Below are positions 41,913-51,747 of a stretch of DNA of 64,000 nucleotides, piece by piece. The position numbers and the translations under genes are program-made. This stretch comes from Algibacter luteus. Its GTDB lineage: Bacteria > Bacteroidota > Bacteroidia > Flavobacteriales > Flavobacteriaceae. The stretch's first letter is position 1. The number at the start of each line of letters is the position of its first letter. Below the pieces are notes generated by a model. That model ran no database searches and was not told the origin of the DNA. It was given only the letters and a program-made list of their open reading frames with translations. The DNA lies in contig NZ_FQYK01000002.1 in assembly GCF_900141715.1 (NCBI RefSeq), positions 425,495 to 489,494 of the forward strand, written 5' to 3'.

Positions 41913-42739
41913 TGGCAAAGAAAAATATTAACGAGATGTCCTTTCTAGATCATCTTGAAGATTTACGTTGGCATTTAATTAGAATTTGTTTAGCAGTTAT
42001 AATCGTTGCTACGCTTGTATTTATTTTTAGCAGGTTTGTTTTTGAAGCTATCATTTTTGCGCCTCTAGAAATGAGTTTTCCTACTTACGATATGCTATGT
42101 AGAACAGCAAATTTTATTGGCGTAGATACCACCTTTTGTGCTGAAAAAATGCCGATGATTCTGCAAAACAGAACTATGGCAGGTCAATTTTCGGCAGATA
42201 TCTGGACCGCCATATTAGGTGGGTTCGTCATTTCTTTTCCTTATGTTATTTATCAACTTTGGAAATTTATCAGTCCAGGTTTACATAGTAAAGAACGTAA
42301 ACACTCAAGAGGTTTCATCATCATCTCATCCCTATTATTTTTTATAGGTGTCCTTTTTGGGTATTATATTGTTACGCCCTTATCTTTAAACTTTTTGGCT
42401 AATTATAGTATATCTCCCAAAGTAGATAACCAAATTGATATTAGTTCTTATATAGCCTTAGTGCGTTCTTCGGCTTTAGCCTCCGGACTTATTTTTGAGC
42501 TTCCAATCATTATTTATTTTTTAACCAAAATAGGTTTAGTTACACCAGAAATTTTAAGAAAATACCGAAAATATGCTTTGGTAGTTGTACTTATTCTGTC
42601 GGCAATAATTACCCCTCCAGATATTGCAAGTCAGGTTATTGTTGCCATTCCAATTATAGTTTTATATCAAGTAAGTATTTATATTTCTAAAATTGTAATT
42701 AGAAACCAAAAAAGAAAAGAAAAATTAAAACATGGCTGA
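41912..42739 (+). CDS. tatC: Twin-arginine translocase subunit TatC
   Basis: 275 residues with six hydrophobic helices. The N-terminus MSFLDHLEDLRWHLIRICLA is the TatC signature involved in signal-peptide binding. FPYVIYQLWKFISPGLHSKERK lies near 110-130 and the final helices LVVVLILSAIITPPDIASQV near 226-245. TatC recognises twin-arginine signal peptides. It shares one base with the previous gene and overlaps the next by 8 nt. Confidence 0.96.
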   Translation: MAKKNINEMSFLDHLEDLRWHLIRICLAVIIVATLVFIFSRFVFEAIIFAPLEMSFPTYDMLCRTANFIGVDTTFCAEKMPMILQNRTMAGQFSADIWTAILGGFVISFPYVIYQLWKFISPGLHSKERKHSRGFIIISSLLFFIGVLFGYYIVTPLSLNFLANYSISPKVDNQIDISSYIALVRSSALASGLIFELPIIIYFLTKIGLVTPEILRKYRKYALVVVLILSAIITPPDIASQVIVAIPIIVLYQVSIYISKIVIRNQKRKEKLKHG

Positions 42740-43079
42740 TATTGTAAAAGAATTTAATGATTATCGTGCTAAAATGAATGATAAAATTCTAGCCGATAAC
42801 AACAAGGTAATTAAACGAATATTTAATTTAGATACTAACGCTTACGCGGAAGGCGCCTTAGATGTGAAAACAAAAGAGCTTTTAGGATTAGTAGCTTCTA
42901 CAGTATTACGATGTGATGATTGTATAAAATACCACATGGAAACCAGCTATAAAATTGGATTAAAAAAAGAAGAAGTTGTTGAGGCGTTAAGTATCGCAAC
43001 TTTGGTTGGTGGTACCATTGTTATTCCGCACTTACGAAAAGCCTACGAATTTTGGGATGCTTTAGAATCTCAAGAATAA
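42732..43079 (+). CDS. Carboxymuconolactone decarboxylase-like (AhpD-type) protein
   Basis: 115 residues, all helical. The AhpD-like redox motif is C61-D-D-C64 with H68 ([18 protein letters not shown]), followed by [20 protein letters not shown]. Such small CMD proteins are thiol-based peroxidase partners or decarboxylase-like. The ATG lies within the last 8 nt of tatC, so it is translationally coupled. Confidence 0.9.
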   Translation: MADIVKEFNDYRAKMNDKILADNNKVIKRIFNLDTNAYAEGALDVKTKELLGLVASTVLRCDDCIKYHMETSYKIGLKKEEVVEALSIATLVGGTIVIPHLRKAYEFWDALESQE

Positions 43080-43146
43080 TATAAATAAAAAATTCTGCTA
43101 TAATAGTGTATATGATTTTACTATTTTTAGCGTTTGTTATAACAAT

Positions 43147-43887
43147 ATGATATTAAGAGCCGAAAATTTAATGAAGTCCTACAGCGGACGAAAAGTAGTA
43201 AAAGACGTTTCTCTTGAGGTAAATCAAGGTGAAATTGTTGGACTTTTAGGACCTAATGGTGCTGGAAAAACTACATCGTTTTACATGATTGTTGGCTTAA
43301 TAAAACCCAATGGCGGTCATATTTTTCTAGATAATACCGAAATTACTAAATATCCAATGTACAAACGTGCACAGAATGGTATTGGTTATTTGGCTCAAGA
43401 GGCATCGGTATTTAGAAAATTAAGTATTGAGGACAATATTTTAAGCGTGCTTCAACTTACTAAACTGAGTAAAAAAGAACAGCATGATAAAATGGAATCG
43501 CTTATTGAAGAGTTTGGGTTAGGACACATTCGAAAAAGTCGTGGCGATTTATTATCGGGTGGCGAACGTAGAAGAACTGAAATTGCTCGTGCCTTAGCAA
43601 CAGACCCAAGTTTTATTCTTTTGGATGAACCCTTTGCAGGTGTAGATCCTGTTGCGGTTGAAGACATTCAAAGAATTGTTGCGCAACTTACTAAAAAGAA
43701 CATTGGTATTCTTATTACCGACCATAACGTACAAGAAACGTTAGCGATTACTGATAGAACCTATTTAATGTTTGAAGGGAGTATTCTAAAAGCCGGAAAA
43801 CCAGAAGAATTGGCCAACGATGAAATGGTTCGTAAAGTATATTTAGGACAAAATTTCGAGCTTCGTAAAAAGAAAATTAGAGATTAG
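43147..43887 (+). CDS. lptB: LPS export ABC transporter ATP-binding protein LptB
   Basis: 246 residues. Walker [10 protein letters not shown] (35-43), signature [16 protein letters not shown] and Walker [14 protein letters not shown] are all intact; DNVQETL-like [20 protein letters not shown] is the LptB-specific switch region. It energises LPS transport to the outer membrane with LptFG. A 67-bp gap separates it from the CMD gene, and its end overlaps the convergent DUF808 gene by 4 nt. Confidence 0.96.
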   Translation: MILRAENLMKSYSGRKVVKDVSLEVNQGEIVGLLGPNGAGKTTSFYMIVGLIKPNGGHIFLDNTEITKYPMYKRAQNGIGYLAQEASVFRKLSIEDNILSVLQLTKLSKKEQHDKMESLIEEFGLGHIRKSRGDLLSGGERRRTEIARALATDPSFILLDEPFAGVDPVAVEDIQRIVAQLTKKNIGILITDHNVQETLAITDRTYLMFEGSILKAGKPEELANDEMVRKVYLGQNFELRKKKIRD

Positions 43888-44777
43888 TGATGGGCATTTT
43901 TCTTCTTAAAAATCTTTTTAAAAATTTTCACAAAAAATAAAGCTAAAATTCCAACCAGAAGCCCAACAATAAATTCTTCAACAATTGTCGGTAATTCTAT
44001 TTCTTCTAAAAGGTGATGAATGTATTCCACATTATGAGAAAAAATTCCTCCTGCAACAAGAATTAAAGCAATAGTACCTATTACTGCTAAGCTTTTAATT
44101 ATTATTGGCAAAGCTCTAATTAAAAGGTTACCTATAGTTTTAGAAATGCTTTTTTCTCTTTTACTGAATTTAACTAGTCTATACCCCAGATCATCCATTC
44201 TAACTATGAGTGCTACAATTCCATATACACCAACAGTAGCAATTACACAAACAATTGAAACTACCAAAATCTGGAATAAAATAGGTTTTGCTAAAACGGT
44301 TCCTAGTGCAATAATGACGATTTCAACGGATAAAATGAAATCGGTAAATATGGCTGATTTTATCTTCGTTTTTTCAAGTTCTAACAATTCTTTTTTAGAA
44401 AGGCTAGCCTTTAAATCCAGATGTTGTTCAGTTACAGTTTCGTGAGGCACAATGTATTCATAAATTTTTTCCGCGCCTTCATAAGCCAAATAAATAGCAC
44501 CAAGAATAAGCGCTAATGTAATCGCCCAAGGCGCAAAAGCACTTAGTAAAAATGCAACTGGTAGAATAATTACCTTATTTCGAGCTGAACCTTTAGTTAT
44601 TGCCCAAAGCACTGGCAACTCTCTAGAAGACACAAATCCGGTTGCTTTTTCAGCATTTACGGCCAAGTCATCACCTAAAATACCAGCCGTTTTTTTAGTT
44701 GATATTTTACTCATGACCACCACATCATCCATTAAAGCAGCGATATCATCTAGTAATGCAAAAAAACCTGAAGCCAT
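43884..44777 (-). CDS. DUF808/YedI-like membrane protein
   Basis: 297 residues. The conserved N-terminus [20 protein letters not shown], then [20 protein letters not shown] and [20 protein letters not shown], is the DUF808 (YedI) signature. Four to six membrane helices follow, and the C-terminus is lysine-rich ([11 protein letters not shown]). The function is unknown. It lies 7 bp downstream of pssA on the same strand. Confidence 0.92.
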   Translation of the reverse strand: MASGFFALLDDIAALMDDVVVMSKISTKKTAGILGDDLAVNAEKATGFVSSRELPVLWAITKGSARNKVIILPVAFLLSAFAPWAITLALILGAIYLAYEGAEKIYEYIVPHETVTEQHLDLKASLSKKELLELEKTKIKSAIFTDFILSVEIVIIALGTVLAKPILFQILVVSIVCVIATVGVYGIVALIVRMDDLGYRLVKFSKREKSISKTIGNLLIRALPIIIKSLAVIGTIALILVAGGIFSHNVEYIHHLLEEIELPTIVEEFIVGLLVGILALFFVKIFKKIFKKKNAHH

Positions 44778-44784
44778 TTAAATT

Positions 44785-45531
44785 TTATTTTGTAGTTAAA
44801 TTGTCTAGAACAGACATTATGATGTATAATAATATAATTAAAGGAATTGCCGCGAACTTTAAAACAATAAGTAATACAACACAAAGTAGTATAAAAATAT
44901 AACGTATGGAGTTATCCTTGAAACTATAATTTTTAAATTTTAAAGCGAATAATTTTATGCTTGAATTTAACAGATAACAACTTACAAGCGTCAAAATAAC
45001 TAAAAACCATAGGTTGAGTATTATTGAGTTAATAGCATTACTATTCTGAAATTCTATAATTAAAGGCAACGAAATAATTAGTAAAGTATTCGCTGGTGTT
45101 GGTAAGCCTTTAAAATAAGTTTGTTGGTCTTCATCTAAATTAAATTTTGCAAGTCTGTAGGCTGAAGCTAAAGTAATTAATAAGCCCAAAAGCGGTAATA
45201 ATGGTAGATTCAAATGGAAATCTAAGTTGTTAGAGACCCAAGTACCTTCGGTTACAATTTCATTTTCAAGCGTTAATGCCAATAACTTAAACATGACTAT
45301 TCCTGGAACCAATCCGCTAGTAACCATGTCTGCCAATGAATCCAATTGCAATCCTAACTCACTTTGAACATTTAATTTTCTGGCTGCAAAACCATCAAAA
45401 AAGTCGAAAAATATACCTAAAAAAACAAATAATGCTGCCGTAACAAAGTTGTTATTTACCGCTAAAATTACTGCTATACTACCACAAAATAAATTTAATA
45501 ATGTTAATGCATTGGGTATTTGTTTTTTCAT
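44785..45531 (-). CDS. pssA: CDP-diacylglycerol-serine O-phosphatidyltransferase
   Basis: 248 residues with about seven membrane helices. The CDP-alcohol phosphotransferase motif is complete: D43-x2-D46-G47-x2-A50-R51-x8-G60-x3-D64-x3-D68. The N-terminus IPNALTLLNLFCGSIAVILA is typical of PssA. It makes phosphatidylserine, the precursor of phosphatidylethanolamine. It is divergent from the PorV-like gene. Confidence 0.93.
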   Translation of the reverse strand: MKKQIPNALTLLNLFCGSIAVILAVNNNFVTAALFVFLGIFFDFFDGFAARKLNVQSELGLQLDSLADMVTSGLVPGIVMFKLLALTLENEIVTEGTWVSNNLDFHLNLPLLPLLGLLITLASAYRLAKFNLDEDQQTYFKGLPTPANTLLIISLPLIIEFQNSNAINSIILNLWFLVILTLVSCYLLNSSIKLFALKFKNYSFKDNSIRYIFILLCVVLLIVLKFAAIPLIILLYIIMSVLDNLTTK

Positions 45532-45620
45532 ATAATGTTATTTTTATGCTGTAAAAATAACAAACAATTTGAGTCTTAAGCAATATCTATTATAATTTGC
45601 AGTTTTAAAGAATGTAAATT

Positions 45621-46718
45621 ATGTGCATCTTTGTAAAAAAATTGCGATTGAGACTTTACATCACTACGATACTTTGCGCCTTATCGATATCATTATTTGG
45701 ACAAACCGTTAGAAAATATTCAAATGAGTTTATGAATATTGGCGTTGATGCAGCCGCTTTGGGTATGAGTAGTGCAGTAACTTCACATTCTTCCGATGTA
45801 AATTCAGGATATTGGAATCCTGCAGGGTTATTGAAACTAGAAGACAATCAACTTGCCTTAATGCATTCTAGTTATTTTGCGAACATTGCTAATTATGACT
45901 ATGCCGCTTTTGCTATGCCTTTAGATGATAGAAGCGCCGTAGGTATCTCTTTAATACGTTTTGCTGTTGATGATATATTAAACACCACCCAGCTTATCGA
46001 TGCACAGGGTAATATAAATTACGATAGAATCAGCTTATTTTCTACTGCCGACTACGGGTTAACGTTTTCATATGCACGAGAATTACCCGTGCAAGGCTTA
46101 AATTATGGTGTGAATGCAAAAGTTATAAGAAGAGTTATTGGCGATTTTGCTTCGTCTTGGGGTTTTGGATTAGATGTTGGTCTTCAATTTGAAACTCAAA
46201 ACAATTGGAAGTTCGGACTTATGGCGAGAGATTTAACGACAACATTTAACGCATGGGCAATAGATGAAGAAGAATTTGCTACGATTAGTGATGCTGTTGA
46301 AGGCCAAAATCAAGAATTACCTGAAAGCACTGAAATTACTATTCCAAAATTACAAATTGGAATATCTAAGTTGGTAGATTTTAATTATGATTATACGCTA
46401 TTAACCTCGGTAAATTTGAATGTACGTTTTGAAGAAAACAACGATATCTTCTCAACATCTTTTGCTAGTATAAACCCAGCTTTGGGCTTTGAATTTGGAT
46501 ATATTGATATGGTTTATCTAAGAGCCGGAATGGGTAATTTTCAAAATGAAACTCAGTTTGATAATAGTCAGGAACTTACTTTTCAACCAAGTTTCGGTTT
46601 AGGTTTTAAATATAACGGAATTCAAATAGATTACGCGTTTACTGATATTGGCGACCAAAGTGTTGCCCTTTATTCAAACGTGTTTTCACTAAAACTTGAT
46701 TTTAGTATCTTTAGATAA
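45621..46718 (+). CDS. PorV/PorQ-family outer-membrane beta-barrel protein (PorV2-like)
   Basis: 365 residues. An N-terminal signal (RLYITTILCALSISLFG, cleavage before Q) leads into YSNEFMNIGVDAAALGMSSA and DVNSGYWNPAGLLKLEDNQL, the start of the PorV/UPF0164 family, followed by amphipathic strands of a 14-strand barrel to the terminal LDFSIFR (aromatic last residue). PorV is a shuttle of the type IX secretion system; this is a second-type paralogue whose client is unknown. The annotated ATG (45621) lies close to a TTG at 45639 (LRLRLYITT), which could be the true start. It shares one base with the next gene. Confidence 0.85.
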   Translation: MCIFVKKLRLRLYITTILCALSISLFGQTVRKYSNEFMNIGVDAAALGMSSAVTSHSSDVNSGYWNPAGLLKLEDNQLALMHSSYFANIANYDYAAFAMPLDDRSAVGISLIRFAVDDILNTTQLIDAQGNINYDRISLFSTADYGLTFSYARELPVQGLNYGVNAKVIRRVIGDFASSWGFGLDVGLQFETQNNWKFGLMARDLTTTFNAWAIDEEEFATISDAVEGQNQELPESTEITIPKLQIGISKLVDFNYDYTLLTSVNLNVRFEENNDIFSTSFASINPALGFEFGYIDMVYLRAGMGNFQNETQFDNSQELTFQPSFGLGFKYNGIQIDYAFTDIGDQSVALYSNVFSLKLDFSIFR

Positions 46719-47887
46719 TGCAAAAAACATTCCTACTTTTATTTCTTTTTTTGTTTTTTAAACTTAGTTTCGCTCAACAGCATCAATTATCTGAAGCAGC
46801 TGAAATTAGTGTACTTACCGTTGGTCCAGGTACTTCTTTAAATGATGCCTTTGGCCACAGTGCATTTAGAATTAAAGATTTAAATCAAGGTATTGACCTA
46901 GTATATGGTTATGGCGAATATGATTTTGATGCACCAAATTTCTACTTAAAATTTGCTCAAGGGAAACTTAATTATTTAATAAGTAGAACTAACTTTAATA
47001 GATTTTATCAAGTTTATACTTATTATAATAGAAGCATAAAAGAGCAAGTTCTTAATTTATCATCTACTGAAAAACAAAAGCTTTATGATTATTTGGTAAA
47101 TAACTATAAACCAGAAAATAGAGCTTATTTATACGAGTTCTTTTATGATAATTGCGCCACAAAAATTAAAGATGTGAGTAATATTGTGTTGAATAACGCG
47201 ATAACTTTTAACAAGCCAAAAGATTTTAAAGAAGCCTCATTTAGAACCTTAATTCAAAACAATCTAAATCGAAATTCGTGGGGTAGCTTGGGTATAGACT
47301 TAGCTTTAGGTGCCGTAATCGATAGAAAAGCTTCGCCTGAAGACCACATGTTTTTACCTGAAAACATTTACAAATTTTTTAAAAATGCCACCATTAAAAA
47401 TAAAGAGCCCTTAGTTAAAGAAAGTAAAACTTTATATGCTAAACGTGAAACAAAATTTACTAACTCGTTTTTTAGCAGTCCATTATTTATCTTTGGAATT
47501 ATTGGCTTAATTATACTTTTCATTACCTATCAAGATCATAAAAATGAGCAGCGTACTAAATGGTTAGATATTTCTATATTCGCAGTCACAGGGTTAATAG
47601 GCATTGTTATTTTATTACTGTGGTTTGCAACAAATCATACTGGCACGCACCAAAACTATAATTTACTTTGGGCTTTTGCATTAAACATACTTTGTATTGG
47701 TCAACTTTTAAAACCAATACCTAAACCATGGTTTATAAAATACATTAAGCTATTAGTAATATTGTTATGTCTGTTAGCACTACACTGGACAATTGGTGTT
47801 CAAGTATTTGCAATTGGATTAATTCCGTTTTTAATAGCACTTTTTATTAGGTATATTTTCTTGGTGAAGCATTTTAATAAACTGTAA
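46718..47887 (+). CDS. DUF4105 membrane protein
   Basis: 389 residues. A signal peptide (LLFLFLFFKLSFAQ) is followed by the DUF4105 domain, recognisable in ISVLTVGPGTSLNDAFGHSA, DLVYGYGEYDFDAPNFYLKF and EFFYDNCATKIKD, which carries His and Cys residues suggestive of a papain-like/NlpC-type lipid-modifying fold. The C-terminal third has four membrane helices. The function is unproven. It is translationally coupled to the PorV-like gene. Confidence 0.88.
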   Translation: MQKTFLLLFLFLFFKLSFAQQHQLSEAAEISVLTVGPGTSLNDAFGHSAFRIKDLNQGIDLVYGYGEYDFDAPNFYLKFAQGKLNYLISRTNFNRFYQVYTYYNRSIKEQVLNLSSTEKQKLYDYLVNNYKPENRAYLYEFFYDNCATKIKDVSNIVLNNAITFNKPKDFKEASFRTLIQNNLNRNSWGSLGIDLALGAVIDRKASPEDHMFLPENIYKFFKNATIKNKEPLVKESKTLYAKRETKFTNSFFSSPLFIFGIIGLIILFITYQDHKNEQRTKWLDISIFAVTGLIGIVILLLWFATNHTGTHQNYNLLWAFALNILCIGQLLKPIPKPWFIKYIKLLVILLCLLALHWTIGVQVFAIGLIPFLIALFIRYIFLVKHFNKL

Positions 47888-47905
47888 TTGAATCTATTAT
47901 GCTTA

Positions 47906-49297
47906 TTACTGACCTCTAAAAAAGATGATGGTACTCAAGGTTTTAATCATGATGTTCATATCTAAGAAAAAGCCTCTATGTTTAATATAATATAAATCAT
48001 ACTGAAGCTTCAATAAACTATCATCAATAGAAGAAGCATATCTCGTTTTTACTTGTGCCCAACCCGTAAGTCCTGGTTTTACAATATGTCTTGTTTCATA
48101 AAATGGAAGCATTTTCGATAATTCTTTTACAAAAAACGGACGTTCAGGTCTTGGACCAATCAAACTCATTTCACCTTTTAAAATATTTAAAAATTGAGGC
48201 ATTTCATCTAATCTTGAATGTCTCAAAAATTTACCAAAAGGGGTTACTCTAATATCTCCTTTCTTAGCCCAAGCCGCACCAGATTCTTCAGCATTTTTTA
48301 TCATGGTACGGAATTTAATAATTTTAAATATTTTTCCGTTTTTACCAATCCTATCCTGTGTATAAAACAAAGGTCCACGGTTTCCTAAAACATTCCCTAA
48401 CAATACAATTGGTAAAAAAACTAGGCCAGATATAACTCCTAATAAAGAAATTAAAACATCAAAAAGTCTATGAAAAAACAGATACAGTTTATTTTGATTG
48501 TTTCTGCTAAATGGAAAGTATTTATAAAAATCTTTTCCAACAAACTGCACAGGAATTCGTTGCGCTAAATCTTCATAAACTTGAGTGTATTCATTAATAG
48601 GAAAACCCTCTTCTAACAATTTAATGAGCGTATAATATATTTCAGAAGTAATGTTTTCTGAACTATAACTTGCCACAACAATTTCAGATAAATTTTCATT
48701 TTTAATAATCTCGCGAATTTGGCTAGCTCCAAATTCAGGAATGGCTTTATATTTTACTGAAGCCAATTTATCTTTTTCGCAGTTAACAAAACCAACTATC
48801 TTATAGTTAGGATCTGAACTTTTAAAAGCTTCAACAATAGTTTCAATATTTGAAGTTTCGCCAATTATAAGAACTTTTTTATAAAATCTAGGAGATACGA
48901 TAAAGGTGATATAAGCTAATCGCCATAAAATTAAGGCAATGAGAATGGCAAAATAAAAAAACAGTATTTGGAGTCTATTATCTGGTAATACTGGAGTAAA
49001 GAAGGGCGTTAACAAGTAAAACAAAACCGTAGTAGAAACCGTAAATACAATAGCCGTAGAAATTTTTTCAATCCTACTTGATTTTTGTAAATCATACATT
49101 TCAAAAACAGTCCCAAATACAGATACGTATAAAATAAGTACAAAAACCCAGGTCCAATTTTCTTTTGTTAAAGTAAAATAATCAAATTCAAAACTATTAC
49201 TAACTAAATAAAGTACAAAAAGGATAGAGAGTATATCAAAAATACGCAAGAGTATTTTTCTTTCAGAAATATTGAAATGAATACCGCTATCAAACAT
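47906..49297 (-). CDS. Initiating polyprenyl glycosylphosphotransferase of polysaccharide locus
   Basis: 463 residues. Four N-terminal membrane helices and a central CoA-binding-like domain (KVLIIGETSNIETIVEAFKS near 143) are followed by the C-terminal bacterial sugar transferase domain: FFHRLFDVLISLLGVISGLV, IGKNGKIFKIIKFRTMIKNA, LRHSRLDEMPQFLNILKGEM and RHIVKPGLTGWAQV. This is the WcaJ/WbaP architecture, which places the first sugar phosphate on undecaprenyl phosphate. It is the last gene of the minus-strand glycan locus, 61 bp after the GT4 gene. Confidence 0.95.
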   Translation of the reverse strand: MFDSGIHFNISERKILLRIFDILSILFVLYLVSNSFEFDYFTLTKENWTWVFVLILYVSVFGTVFEMYDLQKSSRIEKISTAIVFTVSTTVLFYLLTPFFTPVLPDNRLQILFFYFAILIALILWRLAYITFIVSPRFYKKVLIIGETSNIETIVEAFKSSDPNYKIVGFVNCEKDKLASVKYKAIPEFGASQIREIIKNENLSEIVVASYSSENITSEIYYTLIKLLEEGFPINEYTQVYEDLAQRIPVQFVGKDFYKYFPFSRNNQNKLYLFFHRLFDVLISLLGVISGLVFLPIVLLGNVLGNRGPLFYTQDRIGKNGKIFKIIKFRTMIKNAEESGAAWAKKGDIRVTPFGKFLRHSRLDEMPQFLNILKGEMSLIGPRPERPFFVKELSKMLPFYETRHIVKPGLTGWAQVKTRYASSIDDSLLKLQYDLYYIKHRGFFLDMNIMIKTLSTIIFFRGQ

Positions 49298-49357
49298 TAT
49301 TTTGAGAATTATTTTGAGAGACCATAAAGATAGTAAGTAAAATCTATAAACATGGTA

Positions 49358-50371
49358 TTAATTTAAGACTTTAATCCAATAATTTTTAACAACGTTCCAG
49401 TCTAAATTTTCGGCACACCTTCTTGCTTCTTCTGCAATCTTATTACCATAATTTTTCGAACTTATTAATTTCTTTATCGCATCAACAAATGCGCTTTCCA
49501 TATTTGGCTCAACGAGAATTCCGTTTTCATTATGTTTAACAAAAAAGGGTATACCTCCAACATTGGTCGAAACTACCGGTAATCCAAGTGCCCATGATTC
49601 TATAATACTTACCGGCATGTTATCAACATGTGTTGTATTGATAAAAATATTATAATTTTCAGAAAGATTAATCCATTCTTTTTTATCAAGTTTACCCGTG
49701 AAAATCACTTCTACTTGTAATTCATTTGCGTAATTTTTAGCTTTTTGTAAACTTCCGTCACTATCCGGACCAACCATACAGAGTTTAGCATTTATACTTT
49801 CATCTTTTAAGGCTTTTAAAACTTTTATTGCTAGAAACGGATTGTAAATTTCAGAAAATGAACGCACCCAAAGTAAGTTAGCCTCATCGAACTCGCGCTT
49901 CTTAAATTTATAATTTCCTAATTCTATTGAATTAGGAATACAAATAAGATTTTTATAACCGAACGCCTCAAATTTAGATTTAATATATTTTGAAGGCGAT
50001 ACGTTTTTATACGCATGATTAAAAATGGCTTTTGAGAGTTTTGGTGATTGCTGTAAACGATTTGGTAGTTTGCCTCCATGAAGGATTGGAATATATTTTA
50101 AATGAAGTAATCTGCACATTTGACTAACAAAATAGGCGTAGTAAAAATTTAACGTACTATAAGTGTCAATAAGTACATAATCGGCACGATTGCTATACTT
50201 AAAACAAACCCATAACATATGTAATAATCTTAGAACAATATTTTTTTTACTTGAAGCATAGTATATTTTATACCCACTTTCTTCTAACAACCGGCCTAAA
50301 ATGTCAATCGATGACATATTAGCATGCTTACTAACCCCAGATTTGTTTCCTATATAAATTAAAGTTTTCAA
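49358..50371 (-). CDS. GT4-family glycosyltransferase
   Basis: 337 residues, GT-B fold. KTLIYIGNKSGVSKHANMSS opens the acceptor domain; the donor domain contains FNTTHVDNMPVSIIESWALG then LPVVSTNVGGIPFFVKHNEN, the E-x7-E region of GT4 enzymes. The donor and acceptor sugars cannot be predicted. The start overlaps the stop of the O-antigen ligase gene by 4 nt. Confidence 0.9.
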   Translation of the reverse strand: MKTLIYIGNKSGVSKHANMSSIDILGRLLEESGYKIYYASSKKNIVLRLLHMLWVCFKYSNRADYVLIDTYSTLNFYYAYFVSQMCRLLHLKYIPILHGGKLPNRLQQSPKLSKAIFNHAYKNVSPSKYIKSKFEAFGYKNLICIPNSIELGNYKFKKREFDEANLLWVRSFSEIYNPFLAIKVLKALKDESINAKLCMVGPDSDGSLQKAKNYANELQVEVIFTGKLDKKEWINLSENYNIFINTTHVDNMPVSIIESWALGLPVVSTNVGGIPFFVKHNENGILVEPNMESAFVDAIKKLISSKNYGNKIAEEARRCAENLDWNVVKNYWIKVLN

Positions 50372-51747
50372 GATGCGACAGGCATTAGATTCTTCTTTTT
50401 AAGTGCTACATTAGCCTTTTTAGTTCTTTTAGATGTAAACTGGATATCAAGCAAACAGAGTCCGTAAATAAACGCAGGTGCCGCAATACGCATAGAAGAA
50501 TGATTTATCGTTAAAAACCAAAAAAAGTAACAAGAAAAGAAGAAAATATTAGATTTATTTCTAATTCGAAAAAGCAAAGGCGAGATTAATAATATTAGAA
50601 AAGCCACCATGCCAAATAAACCATGCTCAGATAAAATTCTACTCATTTCATTATGTGAAGCCGCATCAATACCTTCGTTTATTTGTCTGAGTTCTTTTAT
50701 TTTACCTACTCCCACTCCCAAAACTGGATTTTTTAAAAATTCGTCTATTTCAAAGGAAACCAAATCTGCCCTTCCTGTTGAAATATCAGATTTCTCTCTA
50801 CCTAATGCATCCTTATTAGCGTAGCGCATATCTATTAAACCACTTGTTTGAAAAGAAGTATATAACCAAATTAATAAACCCATGCTCACAAAAAGTAAAA
50901 CGGTTCTACTAATTCTAAATTTTGTTTTTTGATTAACTTTCCTGAAATAATAGAAAACAAAAACAGTTATCATAATAATAGCAGTTATTACGCCTCCTCT
51001 ACTAAATGTGACAATAGCTCTGTAACTTATTGCAGCAAGAAGCAAACCATTAAGTATTTTTAGGAATAATGAAGGTGATAACATGAAAAACCTAACACTT
51101 AATACAAACATTCCAATCCCTAAAACTGTAGAAACTTGATTAGGACCAAACCCGCCAGAAGCTGCAAAATTTGATCCAGTGCCACTTATAATATCTCTTA
51201 TACTTGGCGTAAAAACGAACAAATAGATGGTTGTGGTAATTAAAGGCAATAACATAGCTAACAACACTCTATGAATATTTTGGTAAGAAATTTTACGTTT
51301 ATAACAAAAAATTGCTACCACTCCCAAACAGACCGGACCGCTTAAATTAAAGGCTATTGCCGTTCGAATTGTAGTTTGCTCTGTCATATTAAAACCAGCC
51401 ACTAGAATTCCTGGTATTAATAGAAAAATATATACAATAAACGGAATAGGTTGTTTGAGCCTAGTCGTTAAAATACCCATCAAACAGAAAAGAATTACGA
51501 GATATTTAGACAGTTCGTAGAGAAAGTTCCCTCCAGTCATTCGTAAAAATACTTCGGCACCAACCACGTAACTACAAGCTATTAATACATGTAATGTTTT
51601 TTGAGAAGGCTTGCTATATAATATTTTATTTGAAAAATATAGAACTATGCCTAGTATATAAACTTTAGAAAGTACCTCTAAACTATATACAGCTAACCCA
51701 ATAAGGATATGCAAAACAATTAGTTTTATGTAGTTACTGTTTTTCAA
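50368..51747 (-). CDS. O-antigen ligase/polymerase (Wzy/WaaL) family membrane protein
   Basis: 459 residues with about 11-12 hydrophobic helices. The Wzy_C-type periplasmic loop is visible as FLKNPVLGVGVGKIKELRQI and DAASHNEMSRILSEHGLFGM, and a TFSRGGVITAIIMI helix contains the conserved arginine. It either polymerises repeat units or ligates the glycan to its acceptor. Its basic C-terminus (SKRTKKANVALKKKN) is cytosolic. It overlaps both neighbours by 4 nt. Confidence 0.92.
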   Translation of the reverse strand: MKNSNYIKLIVLHILIGLAVYSLEVLSKVYILGIVLYFSNKILYSKPSQKTLHVLIACSYVVGAEVFLRMTGGNFLYELSKYLVILFCLMGILTTRLKQPIPFIVYIFLLIPGILVAGFNMTEQTTIRTAIAFNLSGPVCLGVVAIFCYKRKISYQNIHRVLLAMLLPLITTTIYLFVFTPSIRDIISGTGSNFAASGGFGPNQVSTVLGIGMFVLSVRFFMLSPSLFLKILNGLLLAAISYRAIVTFSRGGVITAIIMITVFVFYYFRKVNQKTKFRISRTVLLFVSMGLLIWLYTSFQTSGLIDMRYANKDALGREKSDISTGRADLVSFEIDEFLKNPVLGVGVGKIKELRQINEGIDAASHNEMSRILSEHGLFGMVAFLILLISPLLFRIRNKSNIFFFSCYFFWFLTINHSSMRIAAPAFIYGLCLLDIQFTSKRTKKANVALKKKNLMPVAS